Assembly (NCBI GenBank): GCA_014238065.1
Contig: JABABU010000056.1
Location: 1 to 64,000 of the forward strand
Length of the DNA: 64,000 nt
Reading direction: 5' to 3'
Source: Actinomycetota bacterium
Lineage (GTDB): Bacteria > Actinomycetota > Acidimicrobiia > Acidimicrobiales > Poriferisodalaceae
Of this stretch, positions 35,622 to 44,300 are shown one piece after another. The notes below the pieces were generated by a model, which was given only the letters and a program-made list of their open reading frames with translations, ran no database searches and was not told the DNA's origin. A program made the translations under genes and the position numbers. Every line of letters begins with the position of its first letter. Position 1 is the first letter of the stretch.

Positions 35622-36410
35622 CTAGGACGCTTTGGTGAGGAACCACGCTTGTTCGCTCGGCCAGTTCTTGCTCCACTCGGCAGAGAAACCGAACATGGTT
35701 CCTGTCGCCGATACCGGAGCCCGCGGCTCTCGGTAGTCGTCGACGCGGAAGCCTGTCTGTCGAAACAGCGCGAACCACTTCGAGATCGGTCGGGTGAACT
35801 CGATGCCACCGGGGTCGGCTTCGACTGTCGTCCAGTCGAGCACGCCGAGGTCGAAGTACGGACGGTGCAGAGCGGCGTCCACGTGCTCGCCTTTCCACGG
35901 CGTGCACACGGCGCTGAGCGGCGAGTGGCCGAGGAAAACGAGGCGCCCTCCGGGGCGTAACAATCGATGTGCTTCAGGGAGCCACAGTTCGGGGTCGCAC
36001 CAGATCGCGGCGCCGTATTCGCTCACCGCGAAGTCGAAGGAGGCGTCGGGCCGCGGCACCGTCTCTGCGTTCCCGTGTATCAAGGTGAGGTTGATCCTGT
36101 GCTCAGCAGCGAGCCGGGCGGCGGTCGCCAGTTGGCGTTCGGAGTTGTCGATTCCGGTCACCTTCGCGCCGCGCCGCGCCATCCAAGCCGAGACGTACCC
36201 GGTTCCACAGCCCAACTCGATGGCGTCCATGCCTGACATGTCATCAGGAAGCATCGGGCACTCGTCGTCAGGAACACCCCACTGGCCCCATCGGGGTTCG
36301 CTGGCCCACAACCGCTCTCCGGCGGCCACCCACTCGTCGGCCATGGCGTCCCAATGGGCGCGGTTTACGGCCACATGGACGGGGAGCTGGTGCGTTCCTT
36401 TTTCTGTCAC
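35622..36410 (-). CDS. SAM-dependent methyltransferase, class I
   Basis: A 262-residue class I methyltransferase. Motif I is IELGCGTGYVSAWMARRGAK followed by the acidic residue of VTGID; post-I and motif II-like segments are LTLIHGNAETVP and SFDFAVSEYG, and a RLLRPGGRLVFLG strand closes the core. The C-terminal third (TRPISKWFALFRQTGF) is a cap domain common in UbiE/Coq5-like enzymes. The substrate is not evident. The GTG start lies 14 bases downstream of the acyl-CoA dehydrogenase stop, so the two are likely cotranscribed. Confidence 0.85.
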   Translation of the reverse strand: MTEKGTHQLPVHVAVNRAHWDAMADEWVAAGERLWASEPRWGQWGVPDDECPMLPDDMSGMDAIELGCGTGYVSAWMARRGAKVTGIDNSERQLATAARLAAEHRINLTLIHGNAETVPRPDASFDFAVSEYGAAIWCDPELWLPEAHRLLRPGGRLVFLGHSPLSAVCTPWKGEHVDAALHRPYFDLGVLDWTTVEADPGGIEFTRPISKWFALFRQTGFRVDDYREPRAPVSATGTMFGFSAEWSKNWPSEQAWFLTKAS

Positions 36411-36424
36411 GCGACAAGTCTGGT

Positions 36425-37615
36425 TCAGCGGCCGGGACGAGTCTTCATGATTTCGTTGAACGGGACGTCCTTGTCGACCGCCGGTTCCCGAGGGAGCCCG
36501 AGTGCTTTCTCGCCGATGGTGTTCCGTTGGATCTCGTCAGTGCCGCCGCCAAGGCTCATCCCTCTGCAATTGAGGACGTGGTAGGCGTAATAGTCGAGTT
36601 CTTCGTCATCCTCGATCCACGCGGGCGAGCCTGGGAAGGCGATCCGGGCTGCGAACTCGGCTGCGGCGCGGCCTTGCCGTGTTCGCCAGAGCTTTCCGAT
36701 GGATGGATGCGATCCGCCTCGGTCTCTGATGAAGCCGATGACCCGCTCACCTGCGTAGAGCGAAGCGAGGTCTTGTCGAACCACCGGATCATTCAGGCGG
36801 CCTCGGTCTCTTGCCAGCTCGGTGAGGAATCGAACCGGAATCGGGGCACGGCCGGCCTTGGTCTTTTCGTTCGTCCGATCGACCGAAGCTACGCCGGTCT
36901 GGACGCGTTCGTGAGCAAGAAGGGCGACGGCCATACGCCAGCCGTTGTTGACCTCGCCGACGACGAAGTCCTTCGGGAGTCGGGCCTCGTCCATGAAGAC
37001 TTCGTTGAATTCGTCGGCGCCGGTCATCTGCTTCAGGGGCCGAACGGTGACGTCCTTCTGACGCATCGGCAAAACGAACATCGTGATGCCGCGATGTTTC
37101 GGAGCATCGGGGTCTGTCCTCGCGAGCAGGATGGCGACGTCTGCGTTGTGTGCGCCCGAGGTCCACACTTTCTGTCCTGTGACGACCCATTCGTCACCGT
37201 CGAGAACTGCCTTCGTCGACAGCGATGCGAGATCAGACCCCGATCCTGGTTCCGAGTACAGCTGGCACCAGATCGCCCGGCCGGCAAGACCTTCAGGGAG
37301 CATCTGCGCCCTCAAGTCATCTGACCCGTGGTCTCTGATGACAGGCAGGACCATGCCGATGCCAATGCCGAACACAGATTCTTCGGGTGGGATCCGGCCG
37401 GCTGCTGCCCTCTGGAACACGCCCTTGAATGAGGGGCCGAGGCCGCGTCCGCCGAACTCACGGGGATAGTCCAGTCCGGCGAGACCAGCGTCGAAGAGTG
37501 CACCGCGCCACGCTCGGGCTCTGTCCAATGAGCCTCGCACGTCTTCGAGCACTCCCGGGAGGGTGTCGGTGAAGAAGGCGTCGACGTCGGCGCTGAACTC
37601 GGCTTCGGTGATCAT
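36425..37615 (-). CDS. Acyl-CoA dehydrogenase family protein
   Basis: A 396-residue flavoprotein of the acyl-CoA dehydrogenase family, which introduces a trans-2 double bond into an acyl-CoA. The FAD and substrate regions are visible: CQLYSEPGSGSDLASLSTKA, VTGQKVWTSGAHNADVAIL and the C-terminal GMSLGGGTDEIQRNTIGEKA. The usual catalytic Glu of the EGT loop is Gly here (GGGTDEIQ), so the active base may be elsewhere or the subunit may work in a heteromer. The ATG lies 6 bases after TAATCT, a leaderless start. It is followed by the methyltransferase after 14 bases. Confidence 0.88.
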   Translation of the reverse strand: MITEAEFSADVDAFFTDTLPGVLEDVRGSLDRARAWRGALFDAGLAGLDYPREFGGRGLGPSFKGVFQRAAAGRIPPEESVFGIGIGMVLPVIRDHGSDDLRAQMLPEGLAGRAIWCQLYSEPGSGSDLASLSTKAVLDGDEWVVTGQKVWTSGAHNADVAILLARTDPDAPKHRGITMFVLPMRQKDVTVRPLKQMTGADEFNEVFMDEARLPKDFVVGEVNNGWRMAVALLAHERVQTGVASVDRTNEKTKAGRAPIPVRFLTELARDRGRLNDPVVRQDLASLYAGERVIGFIRDRGGSHPSIGKLWRTRQGRAAAEFAARIAFPGSPAWIEDDEELDYYAYHVLNCRGMSLGGGTDEIQRNTIGEKALGLPREPAVDKDVPFNEIMKTRPGR

Positions 37616-37627
37616 CGCCCCAGATTA
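37616..37627 (-). promoter_or_regulatory. Leaderless-type -10 element of the acyl-CoA dehydrogenase gene
   Basis: On the minus strand TAATCT is followed by 6 bases and the ATG. Confidence 0.55.
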
Positions 37628-37674
37628 CGTAGGTCATATCGGCCATCCAATACGGGGCTCGCAGAGCCGGGCGG

Positions 37675-38604
37675 TCAGCGCTTCAGCAGGTGGACCCTTT
37701 CGATGCGGTGGTCTGCTCCCTTGCGCAAGATCAACTCGGCCCGCTCCCTGGTGGGAGCGATGTGATCGGACAGGTTCAGCCCGTTGATCCTGTCCCAGAT
37801 CGACGTTGCCGTCGCACGCGCTTCGTCGTCGTTCAGATGGGCATATTTCGCAAAGTAGCTGTCCGGGTCTTGAAACACCGATCCGCGGAGGGTGAAGAAT
37901 CGTTCGATGTACCAGCGCCTCACGTCTGCTTCGTCAGCGTCGAGGTAGATCGAGAAGTCGAAGTAGTCGCTGACGAAGTCCGACGAACTGGTGCCGACCT
38001 GCAGCACGTTCAGCCCTTCGACGATGACGATGTCAGGACGGGAGATGGTGACCAGTTGGTCAGGGACGATGTCGTACACCACGTGGCTGTAGATCGGTGC
38101 GGTGACCTCGGGTTCGCCGCTCTTCACGGCCCTGAGGAACCGCAGGAGGTTCGCGGTGTCGTAGCTCTCCGGGAACCCCTTCCGCTCCATGAGGCCTCGT
38201 GACTCGAGCGTTGAGTTCGGGTGCAGGAATCCGTCGGTGGTTATGAGGGCAACTGCTGGATGTTCTGGCCAGCGGGCAAGTAGCGCCCTCAGCAACCTCG
38301 CGAACGTGCTCTTGCCGACGGCGACGCTCCCAGCAACACCGATGACGTACGGGACGCGTGGCATGTTGGTTCCGAGGAAGTTCGCCGTTTCCCGGCGGAG
38401 ATCCAAGGTCATCTGAACGTCGAGGTTGAGGAGGCGGCTGACAGGAAGGTGGATGGTGGCGACTTCGTGAAGATCGATCGGATCATTGAGACCGCCGAGT
38501 CGGTCGAGGTCAGCTTCGTTCAGTGTCAGTGGTGCCGACGCGCGGAGCTGTGCCCACTCTTCTCTGTCGAAGTGTCGGTAGCGGTCCGACGTGATCGGCA
38601 TCAT
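37675..38604 (-). CDS. coaA: Pantothenate kinase, type I
   Basis: CoaA phosphorylates pantothenate, the first and controlling step of coenzyme A synthesis. The 309-residue protein matches the usual length of about 310. It starts with [20 protein letters not shown], has the P-loop [17 protein letters not shown], the segment TTDGFLHPN with a catalytic Asp, and [12 protein letters not shown]. The start at 38604 was selected over an in-frame ATG 42 bases upstream because TACCCT lies 8 bases before it and homology starts there. Neighbours are a lone acyl-CoA synthetase upstream and an acyl-CoA dehydrogenase downstream. Confidence 0.94.
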   Translation of the reverse strand: MMPITSDRYRHFDREEWAQLRASAPLTLNEADLDRLGGLNDPIDLHEVATIHLPVSRLLNLDVQMTLDLRRETANFLGTNMPRVPYVIGVAGSVAVGKSTFARLLRALLARWPEHPAVALITTDGFLHPNSTLESRGLMERKGFPESYDTANLLRFLRAVKSGEPEVTAPIYSHVVYDIVPDQLVTISRPDIVIVEGLNVLQVGTSSSDFVSDYFDFSIYLDADEADVRRWYIERFFTLRGSVFQDPDSYFAKYAHLNDDEARATATSIWDRINGLNLSDHIAPTRERAELILRKGADHRIERVHLLKR

Positions 38605-38618
38605 CTTGGTCGAGGGTA
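38605..38618 (-). promoter_or_regulatory. Leaderless-type -10 element of coaA
   Basis: On the minus strand TACCCT is followed by 8 bases and the first of two adjacent ATG codons. Confidence 0.5.
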
Positions 38619-38703
38619 GGGGCGTGTGGTCGTCGTGGACAAGCATGCGACCATCTATCGGATCTACCTGCCATGGACGAAGCTGCTCTCGCCGGCTGAA
38701 CGG

Positions 38704-40224
38704 TCAGCGGGTCAGACCCTCCCAATACGGGTCGCGCAAGAATCTCTTCTTCAGCTTGCCGGACTCTTCGCGTGGCAGGGAGTCGGTGACATCGACGGTC
38801 TTCGGGACCTTGTACTTCGCCATGCGCTCTGCGGCCCATGTGATGACCTCGGCCCCATCGACGATTTGACCCGGGACGGCCTCGACGACGGCCTTGATCT
38901 CCTGACCCATGTCGGCGTGGGGAATGCCGAACACCGCCACGTCGGCAATATCGGGGTGCTGACTGAGGGTGCCTTCGATTTCGGCCGAGTACACGTTGCT
39001 ACCTCCGACGAGGATCAGATCGACTCGACGATCGGCGAGAAAGAGGTAGCCGTCATCGTCGAGCCATCCGACATCGCCAACGGTGAATCGGCCGTCGGGT
39101 AACCGCATCGCTGCGGTTTTCTCCGGATCACCTTCGTACTCGGGAGCACCTTCCTGTCGCCTGGCATAGATCGTGCCGATCTCACCGGGAGGAAGATCGT
39201 TCCCCTCGTCATCGACTATCGAGATGTCCACGGCCGCGGAAGCCTTGCCGACGGTGCCTGGCTTGTCGAGGAAGTCTTGTGACGTCGAGATGACGGGCCC
39301 GACGCCTTCGGAAGCTCCGTAGAGCTCGACGATCGCCGGTCCGAACCAGTCGATCATTCCGCGCTTCGCCCACCTGGGACATGGCGCCGCCGTGTGCAGA
39401 ACCCACTCGATGCTCGACACATCGTGAGCGGCCTTGACGTCGTCGTCGAGCTTCAGCAGGCGGATGAACTGCGTAGGAACCATCGCCGTGGTGGTGATCG
39501 ATTGTTCGCTGATCGTCCTGATCGTCGTCTCGGGGTCGAATCGCTCGAGAATCGTCAGCGGGTGTCGTCTTGCCAGCGTCGACTGGATCACGGCGTTGCC
39601 AAGTGCGTGATATGCCGGCGTCGTGAGCATCGCCACGCCGGAACGGGGCATCTTCGTGAGCTCGCCCCACATGCTGTAAGTGGTTGCAAAGGAACTCGCC
39701 GGCCGGTTCTGATCAGAGCGGGTCACGCCCTTCGATCGCCCTGTCGTGCCTCCGGTGTACATGAGGGGAGCGCCGCACTTGTGGTCGGGGAGCACGTCGT
39801 CCCGCGCTGACCCGATCCAGTCCTCGTACTCGTCGCCGAACACGACGATGCGCTCGACAGAGGTTCCGCCAGCGGCCTCTTTCGCGACCGCCTCATTGGC
39901 GTCGTCGACGACGATGATGGGGCAGCCGGAGTCGATGAGCAGCTCGCGGATCTCAGCGGCTTTGAGGTGCCAGTTCAGCATCACGAGCCTGCTTCCAGCA
40001 CGGGCGGTTCCCACGTACAGTTCTGGCCATTCGAGACGGTTGAAGGCCAACACCCCGCAGCGCTCTTCATCTCTGATACCGAGGTCGTAGAGCGCTGTCG
40101 CCAGCTTCCGAGCCCGACGTTCGAGTTCGGACCAGGTCAGCATCGTGTCGCCGAATCTCACAGCGGTCGTGTCCGGCATCTCGTTGGTGGCTTGCAGGAT
40201 GTTGACGGGCTGGAGTTCTGTCAC
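38704..40224 (-). CDS. Acyl-CoA synthetase (AMP-forming ligase)
   Basis: A 506-residue ANL-superfamily ligase that activates a carboxylic acid as acyl-AMP and then acyl-CoA. Motifs are the P-loop-like YTGGTTGRSKGVTRS, GASEGVGPVIS, GDVGWLDDDGYLFLADR with the hinge Asp, and the C-terminal PREESGKLKKRFL with the catalytic Lys. The GTG was selected because TACTGT lies 7 bases upstream and the domain starts at TELQPVNI; the frame extends a further 15 codons upstream without homology. The substrate is unknown. It is divergent from the amidase and nitrile hydratase operon, whose acid product it could activate. Confidence 0.88.
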   Translation of the reverse strand: MTELQPVNILQATNEMPDTTAVRFGDTMLTWSELERRARKLATALYDLGIRDEERCGVLAFNRLEWPELYVGTARAGSRLVMLNWHLKAAEIRELLIDSGCPIIVVDDANEAVAKEAAGGTSVERIVVFGDEYEDWIGSARDDVLPDHKCGAPLMYTGGTTGRSKGVTRSDQNRPASSFATTYSMWGELTKMPRSGVAMLTTPAYHALGNAVIQSTLARRHPLTILERFDPETTIRTISEQSITTTAMVPTQFIRLLKLDDDVKAAHDVSSIEWVLHTAAPCPRWAKRGMIDWFGPAIVELYGASEGVGPVISTSQDFLDKPGTVGKASAAVDISIVDDEGNDLPPGEIGTIYARRQEGAPEYEGDPEKTAAMRLPDGRFTVGDVGWLDDDGYLFLADRRVDLILVGGSNVYSAEIEGTLSQHPDIADVAVFGIPHADMGQEIKAVVEAVPGQIVDGAEVITWAAERMAKYKVPKTVDVTDSLPREESGKLKKRFLRDPYWEGLTR

Positions 40225-40237
40225 GGGTGTGACAGTA
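40225..40237 (-). promoter_or_regulatory. Leaderless-type -10 element of the acyl-CoA synthetase gene
   Basis: On the minus strand TACTGT is followed by 7 bases and the GTG. A second TACTGT faces the other way 34 bases further, giving a compact divergent promoter pair. Confidence 0.55.
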
Positions 40238-40270
40238 CCGGTGGCGCTTCGCAGAGAAGAAGTCCGCAAC

Positions 40271-40282
40271 TACTGTCGTCAC
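40271..40282 (+). promoter_or_regulatory. Leaderless-type -10 element of the nitrile operon
   Basis: TACTGT is followed by 6 bases and the ATG of the amidase gene that opens the nitrile operon. Confidence 0.55.
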
Positions 40283-41680
40283 ATGGACTTCAGGTCAGAT
40301 TCGGTTGCCGCTGTTGCCGAACGAGTGCGGTCGGGTGAGCAGCCCGCACGAGAGGTGGTGGAGACGGCGTTGGCGAGGATCGACGCGGTCGACGGTGTGA
40401 TAAACGCGTTCACATCCATCGACTCTGAGCGTGCGCTTGTCGCAGCTGATGCGATCGACGCCGCGGTACGCGACGGCAGGGATCCAGGGACGCTGGCCGG
40501 TGTCCCGATCGGGGTCAAGGATCTCGAACCCGCCGAAGGATTTGTGACGTCGTTCGGGTCTGCAGGTCGGGTCGACGATGCTCCCGCAGATGCCGACTCG
40601 GTGCTCGTCGGTCGACTTCGCTCTGCCGGAGCGATCATCGTCGGCAAGACGAACACCCCCGAGTACGGTCACAAAGGCGCGACCGACAACGTTCCGTTCG
40701 GTGCCACACACAACCCGTGGAACATTGACTATTCGCCCGGTGGGTCCAGCGGCGGCACAGCAGCAGCAGTTGCAGCAGGAATGATCCCGCTCGGCACAGG
40801 ATCTGACGGCGGCGGTTCGATCCGAATTCCGGCGTCGCTGTGTGGTCTCACTGGTTTGAAGACAGAGACAGGCCGAGTGCCGATCGTAGGCCGGGCCATG
40901 CCGGGTTCGGGACTGCTGAGTTGTAACGGACCCATGGGCCGCACCGCGATGGACAGTGCCATCGCTCTCGATGCGGTGTCGGGTCATGATGGCCGTGACC
41001 CGCTGAGTCATGTCGCTCCTGTTGTGTCGTTCGTCGAGTCGGTCGAGCGAGCGGAGCCCCCGACGAGGGTCATCTGGTGCCCGACGTTTGGTTTCGCCGA
41101 ACTCGATTCGCAGACTCTGGGAGTGTGCTCTTCGGCGGTCGATGCGCTCGCAGCAGCGGGAACAGAGGTGATCGAGATCGATTCGGTCTGGGACGAAGAT
41201 CCCGTTCAACAGTGGTTGGTGCTCTGGGTCGTCAGCCGATTTAAATCCCAGGGCAATCTCATGGGCACCCCGGCTTGGGACCAGCTCAGCGATTCGATCA
41301 GGCCGCAGATCGAGGCTGGCGCCAAGCGATCAGGCGAACAGTACGCACGAGCCCAGGACTACGCCTTCGAGCTGAACTGGAAGCTCGAGGAGGCCTTCGA
41401 AACGGCGCCCTACATCCTGTGCCCAACCAACGCGGGGCTGGTGCCACGCATGGGTCACGACGGGACGATCAACGGGGTCGACACACCGGGCTGGGTCCAG
41501 CTGACCATGGGCCTCAACATGACGAGGAACCCCGCAGGATCGGTGTGTGCAGGCCTGAACACCGAAGGGCTGCCCGTGGGACTGCAGGTCATCGGCCGAC
41601 ACCATGAGGATCCTGCGGTGCTCGGCGTCATGAAGTCGCTCGAGGACGTGATCGGTTTCTCCGACACGGCTCCGACGTGA
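40283..41680 (+). CDS. Amidase of the nitrile-degrading operon
   Basis: A 465-residue amidase signature enzyme that would convert the amide made by nitrile hydratase to the acid plus ammonia. The catalytic Lys is in [10 protein letters not shown], the Ser-Gly-rich loop is [15 protein letters not shown], and the catalytic Ser is in [13 protein letters not shown]. The C-terminal [10 protein letters not shown] is typical. nthA follows 16 bases later, so the three steps nitrile, amide, acid are encoded together. The ATG is leaderless, with TACTGT 6 bases before it. Amidases of this type are standard partners of nitrile hydratase. Confidence 0.92.
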   Translation: MDFRSDSVAAVAERVRSGEQPAREVVETALARIDAVDGVINAFTSIDSERALVAADAIDAAVRDGRDPGTLAGVPIGVKDLEPAEGFVTSFGSAGRVDDAPADADSVLVGRLRSAGAIIVGKTNTPEYGHKGATDNVPFGATHNPWNIDYSPGGSSGGTAAAVAAGMIPLGTGSDGGGSIRIPASLCGLTGLKTETGRVPIVGRAMPGSGLLSCNGPMGRTAMDSAIALDAVSGHDGRDPLSHVAPVVSFVESVERAEPPTRVIWCPTFGFAELDSQTLGVCSSAVDALAAAGTEVIEIDSVWDEDPVQQWLVLWVVSRFKSQGNLMGTPAWDQLSDSIRPQIEAGAKRSGEQYARAQDYAFELNWKLEEAFETAPYILCPTNAGLVPRMGHDGTINGVDTPGWVQLTMGLNMTRNPAGSVCAGLNTEGLPVGLQVIGRHHEDPAVLGVMKSLEDVIGFSDTAPT

Positions 41681-41696
41681 ACAAGGAGAGACAACA

Positions 41697-42323
41697 ATGA
41701 GTCGCGACCATCATCACGATCATGACCATGGCGAGTACAGCGAGCTGAGTGACGTGGAACTGCGCGTTCGCGCCCTCGAGTCGCTGCTGACCGAGAAGGG
41801 CTACGTCGACCCGGCCACGCTCGATGCCCTTGTGCAGTATCACGAAGAGAAGATCGGACCGAGGAACGGTGCCGCAGTCGTGGCCAGAGCCTGGTCGGAT
41901 AACGATTACAAGCAGTGGCTTTTGTCGGACGCGACGGCTGCGATCGCTTCGGTCGGGTTCGAGGGACGCCAGGGGGAGGACATGCTGGTCCTCGAGAACA
42001 CCGATGATGTGCACAACATGGTCGTCTGTACGTTGTGCTCCTGCTACCCGTGGCCTGTTCTCGGTCTTCCACCGGTTTGGTACAAGTCGGCGCCCTACCG
42101 GTCACGCGCGGTGAGCGAGCCCCGTTCGGTGCTTGCCGAGTTCGGCACACAGCTTGGACAGGACGTCGAGGTCCGGGTCTGGGACTCAACCGCTGAGCTT
42201 CGTTACATGGTGCTGCCCAAACGTCCTGCTGGCACCGAAGGATGGTCCGAGGAGCAGTTGGCTGAAATCGTGAGTCGGAACTCGATGATCGGCACCGAGG
42301 TCGTGGCGGGGCCAGCCTCATGA
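41697..42323 (+). CDS. nthA: Nitrile hydratase alpha subunit, cobalt type
   Basis: The alpha subunit carries the metal that hydrates nitriles to amides. The 208-residue protein contains the metal cluster [11 protein letters not shown] with Cys111, Cys114, Ser115 and Cys116; two of these Cys are oxidised in mature enzyme. Thr after the first Cys marks the cobalt type (iron enzymes have Ser). The N-terminus is His-rich ([12 protein letters not shown]), which may help cobalt loading. GAGAGACAAC precedes the ATG. The stop overlaps the beta-subunit start (ATGA), so the subunits are made in equal amounts. Confidence 0.95.
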   Translation: MSRDHHHDHDHGEYSELSDVELRVRALESLLTEKGYVDPATLDALVQYHEEKIGPRNGAAVVARAWSDNDYKQWLLSDATAAIASVGFEGRQGEDMLVLENTDDVHNMVVCTLCSCYPWPVLGLPPVWYKSAPYRSRAVSEPRSVLAEFGTQLGQDVEVRVWDSTAELRYMVLPKRPAGTEGWSEEQLAEIVSRNSMIGTEVVAGPAS

Positions 42324-42976
42324 ACGGAGCTCAGGACATGGGCGGGAGCCACGGTTTCGGTCCTGTGGTCGAGGAGATCGACGAGCCTCAGTTCCACGCC
42401 GACTGGGAGGGGCGCGTCCTCGCGCTGAACCTCAGCGCCGGCGGCGGCCGCTGGAGCATCGACACCGGGCGTTTCGCGCGTGAGGACACGCCCCCTGCCG
42501 ACTACTTGTCTCGGAGCTACTACGAGATGTGGCTGTACGGCCTCGAGAAGCTCGTCGTCGAGTACGACATGGTGACGGTTGACGAGCTTGCGGCCGCCGG
42601 GAATGGCGCCTCCTTCGACGAAGTCACCGATCGACGTCTGCGGCCAGAAGTTGTCGAGCGGGTCATGAGAAGCGGAGGAAGTGCCCGTGTGGATGTTGAA
42701 GTCGATGCGCTCTTCGGTGTCGGCGACCGAGTGCGGGCCAAAGTCGGAGCACCAAGGACGCACACTCGTTGTCCGCAGTATGTCCGCGGCAGGATCGGCA
42801 CGATTGAGATCGATCACGGGGTGTTCGTTTTTCCCGACACCAACGCCCACGAACTCGGCGAGAAACCGCAGCACGTGTACGCCGTTCGTTTCGAAGCCGA
42901 AGAACTGTGGGGGCACGATTCCGAAGGCGGCGCCGTGTACGTCGACCTGTGGGACGACTACCTGGAAACGGCGTGA
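42320..42976 (+). CDS. nthB: Nitrile hydratase beta subunit
   Basis: The beta subunit forms half of the active-site channel and holds two Arg that stabilise the oxidised Cys of the alpha subunit. The 218-residue protein begins [16 protein letters not shown], the classical beta-subunit start, and has an SH3-like C-terminal domain ([29 protein letters not shown]). Length is near the usual 210-235. The start overlaps the nthA stop by 4 bases and the stop overlaps the accessory gene in the same way, so alpha, beta and accessory genes are coupled. Confidence 0.95.
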   Translation: MNGAQDMGGSHGFGPVVEEIDEPQFHADWEGRVLALNLSAGGGRWSIDTGRFAREDTPPADYLSRSYYEMWLYGLEKLVVEYDMVTVDELAAAGNGASFDEVTDRRLRPEVVERVMRSGGSARVDVEVDALFGVGDRVRAKVGAPRTHTRCPQYVRGRIGTIEIDHGVFVFPDTNAHELGEKPQHVYAVRFEAEELWGHDSEGGAVYVDLWDDYLETA

Positions 42977-43347
42977 CGATGGACAAGTCAGTGACAAGCG
43001 GAGACCCGGGACCGGAGGTTCTCGGTTCGCTTCCACGCGACGAGGAAGGTCCGGTGTTCGCAGAGCCGTGGCAAGCGCAGGCGTTCGCCATGACGGTGAG
43101 GCTGTACGAGCAGGGCCACTTCACGTGGCTCGAGTGGGCTGCCGCGCTCAGCGACACGATCGCCGCGGCCGGTCAGGGTGACACCACCGACTATTACCAG
43201 CACTGGCTTGCCACCCTCGAGATCGTCGTGTCCAGAATCGGACTCACCAGCGATCCGGAGCTCAGAGCTCGCAGGGATGCGTGGCAGCGAGCGGCTGAGG
43301 TCACCCCTCATGGTCAGCCCATCGAACTCGGCGCTGAACTGGCCTGA
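42973..43347 (+). CDS. Nitrile hydratase accessory protein
   Basis: A 124-residue protein related to the N-terminal part of the beta subunit and to the p14K-type activator of cobalt nitrile hydratase. Such activators bind the alpha subunit and insert cobalt by exchanging subunits. The signature EGPVFAEPWQAQAFAMTV and HFTWLEWAAALS are visible. The GTG at 42973 overlaps the nthB stop as GTGA and was chosen for coupling; an ATG two codons later is an alternative. No cobalt transporter is nearby. The operon ends here, 28 bases before the convergent LLM gene. Confidence 0.88.
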   Translation: MTMDKSVTSGDPGPEVLGSLPRDEEGPVFAEPWQAQAFAMTVRLYEQGHFTWLEWAAALSDTIAAAGQGDTTDYYQHWLATLEIVVSRIGLTSDPELRARRDAWQRAAEVTPHGQPIELGAELA

Positions 43348-43375
43348 AGTCGAGACCCGCCGGCACACTTTCGCG

Positions 43376-44287
43376 TCAGTTGTCGAGGAGGGTGAGGACG
43401 TCGGCCATGAAGTCGATGCTGGCGTCGGTGATCGGGTCGAGCACGAGCTGGACATGGCCCGCGCCGACTTCGGCGAAGGCGGCGATCTCATCTGCGATTT
43501 TGGTCGGTGATCCGCTGATCGGTTCCGGTCGACGGCCGAGGTAACTGCCCATCTGGCGACCTTTGCCGCCTGCTAGCTGGACCAAGATGGCGCAGGTTCG
43601 CTCGACCTCGGCCGGGTCACGGCCGACGTCCTCACAGGCGGCATCGACGTCACGGCTGAGATCGGCGAATCCGGCTGCGGAGTTGCCCATGTGGGACCAC
43701 CACGTGTTCCACGAGTCGGCGTGGGCCATGGTGAGGCGAAGCATGCGTGGACCGTTAGAGCCGATCATGATCGGGGGGCCGTCTTCGCGAGGGCCGCGCG
43801 GGTGGATGATGCAGTTGTCGACGCAATTGAACTCTCCGTCGAACGTGCAGCTGCCGGTGCGGGCCAACTCACGAATGATGGTGAACGACTCCGCGAACCG
43901 GTCGACCCTGCGGTCGAATGCGCAATCGAAAGCTGAGAACTCGCGTGCGTTCCAGCCAGCACCGAGACCGAGGATCAAACGACCATCCGACACTGCTTCG
44001 ACGGTTGCGGCCTGCTTGGCGATCATGGCGGGGGAGTGGAACGCGGTCGACGCTACGAGGGGTCCGAGGTCGACTCGGTCCGTCACTGTGGCCAGGACCG
44101 ACAGCGACGTCCAGACCTCCCACGGCCCGCGGGGTCCGACATCGAGGTCGTACAGCAGATGATCACCAAGCCAGATCGAGTCGAACCCGACAGCTTCGGC
44201 TCGTTGCGCCATCGAGATGAGTTCGGGCCACGAGACCTCCCACTCGACCTCGGGCAACTGGACTCCGACTTTGAGTGGGCGCGTCAT
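43376..44287 (-). CDS. LLM-class F420-dependent oxidoreductase (1)
   Basis: A 303-residue luciferase-like TIM-barrel oxidoreductase, of the type that usually uses coenzyme F420 in actinobacteria. The N-terminal part is VGVQLPEVEWEVSWPELISM, then AVGFDSIWLGDHLLYDLD, and the GLGAGWNAREFSAFD motif follows. The ATG begins the conserved part; the frame is open into the next gene, but that part overlaps and is not conserved. The reaction is not evident from the sequence. It lies 13 bases downstream of the large FAD enzyme on the same strand, so the two may be cotranscribed. Confidence 0.85.
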   Translation of the reverse strand: MTRPLKVGVQLPEVEWEVSWPELISMAQRAEAVGFDSIWLGDHLLYDLDVGPRGPWEVWTSLSVLATVTDRVDLGPLVASTAFHSPAMIAKQAATVEAVSDGRLILGLGAGWNAREFSAFDCAFDRRVDRFAESFTIIRELARTGSCTFDGEFNCVDNCIIHPRGPREDGPPIMIGSNGPRMLRLTMAHADSWNTWWSHMGNSAAGFADLSRDVDAACEDVGRDPAEVERTCAILVQLAGGKGRQMGSYLGRRPEPISGSPTKIADEIAAFAEVGAGHVQLVLDPITDASIDFMADVLTLLDN

Positions 44288-44300
44288 GGGCCCGAGTTTG

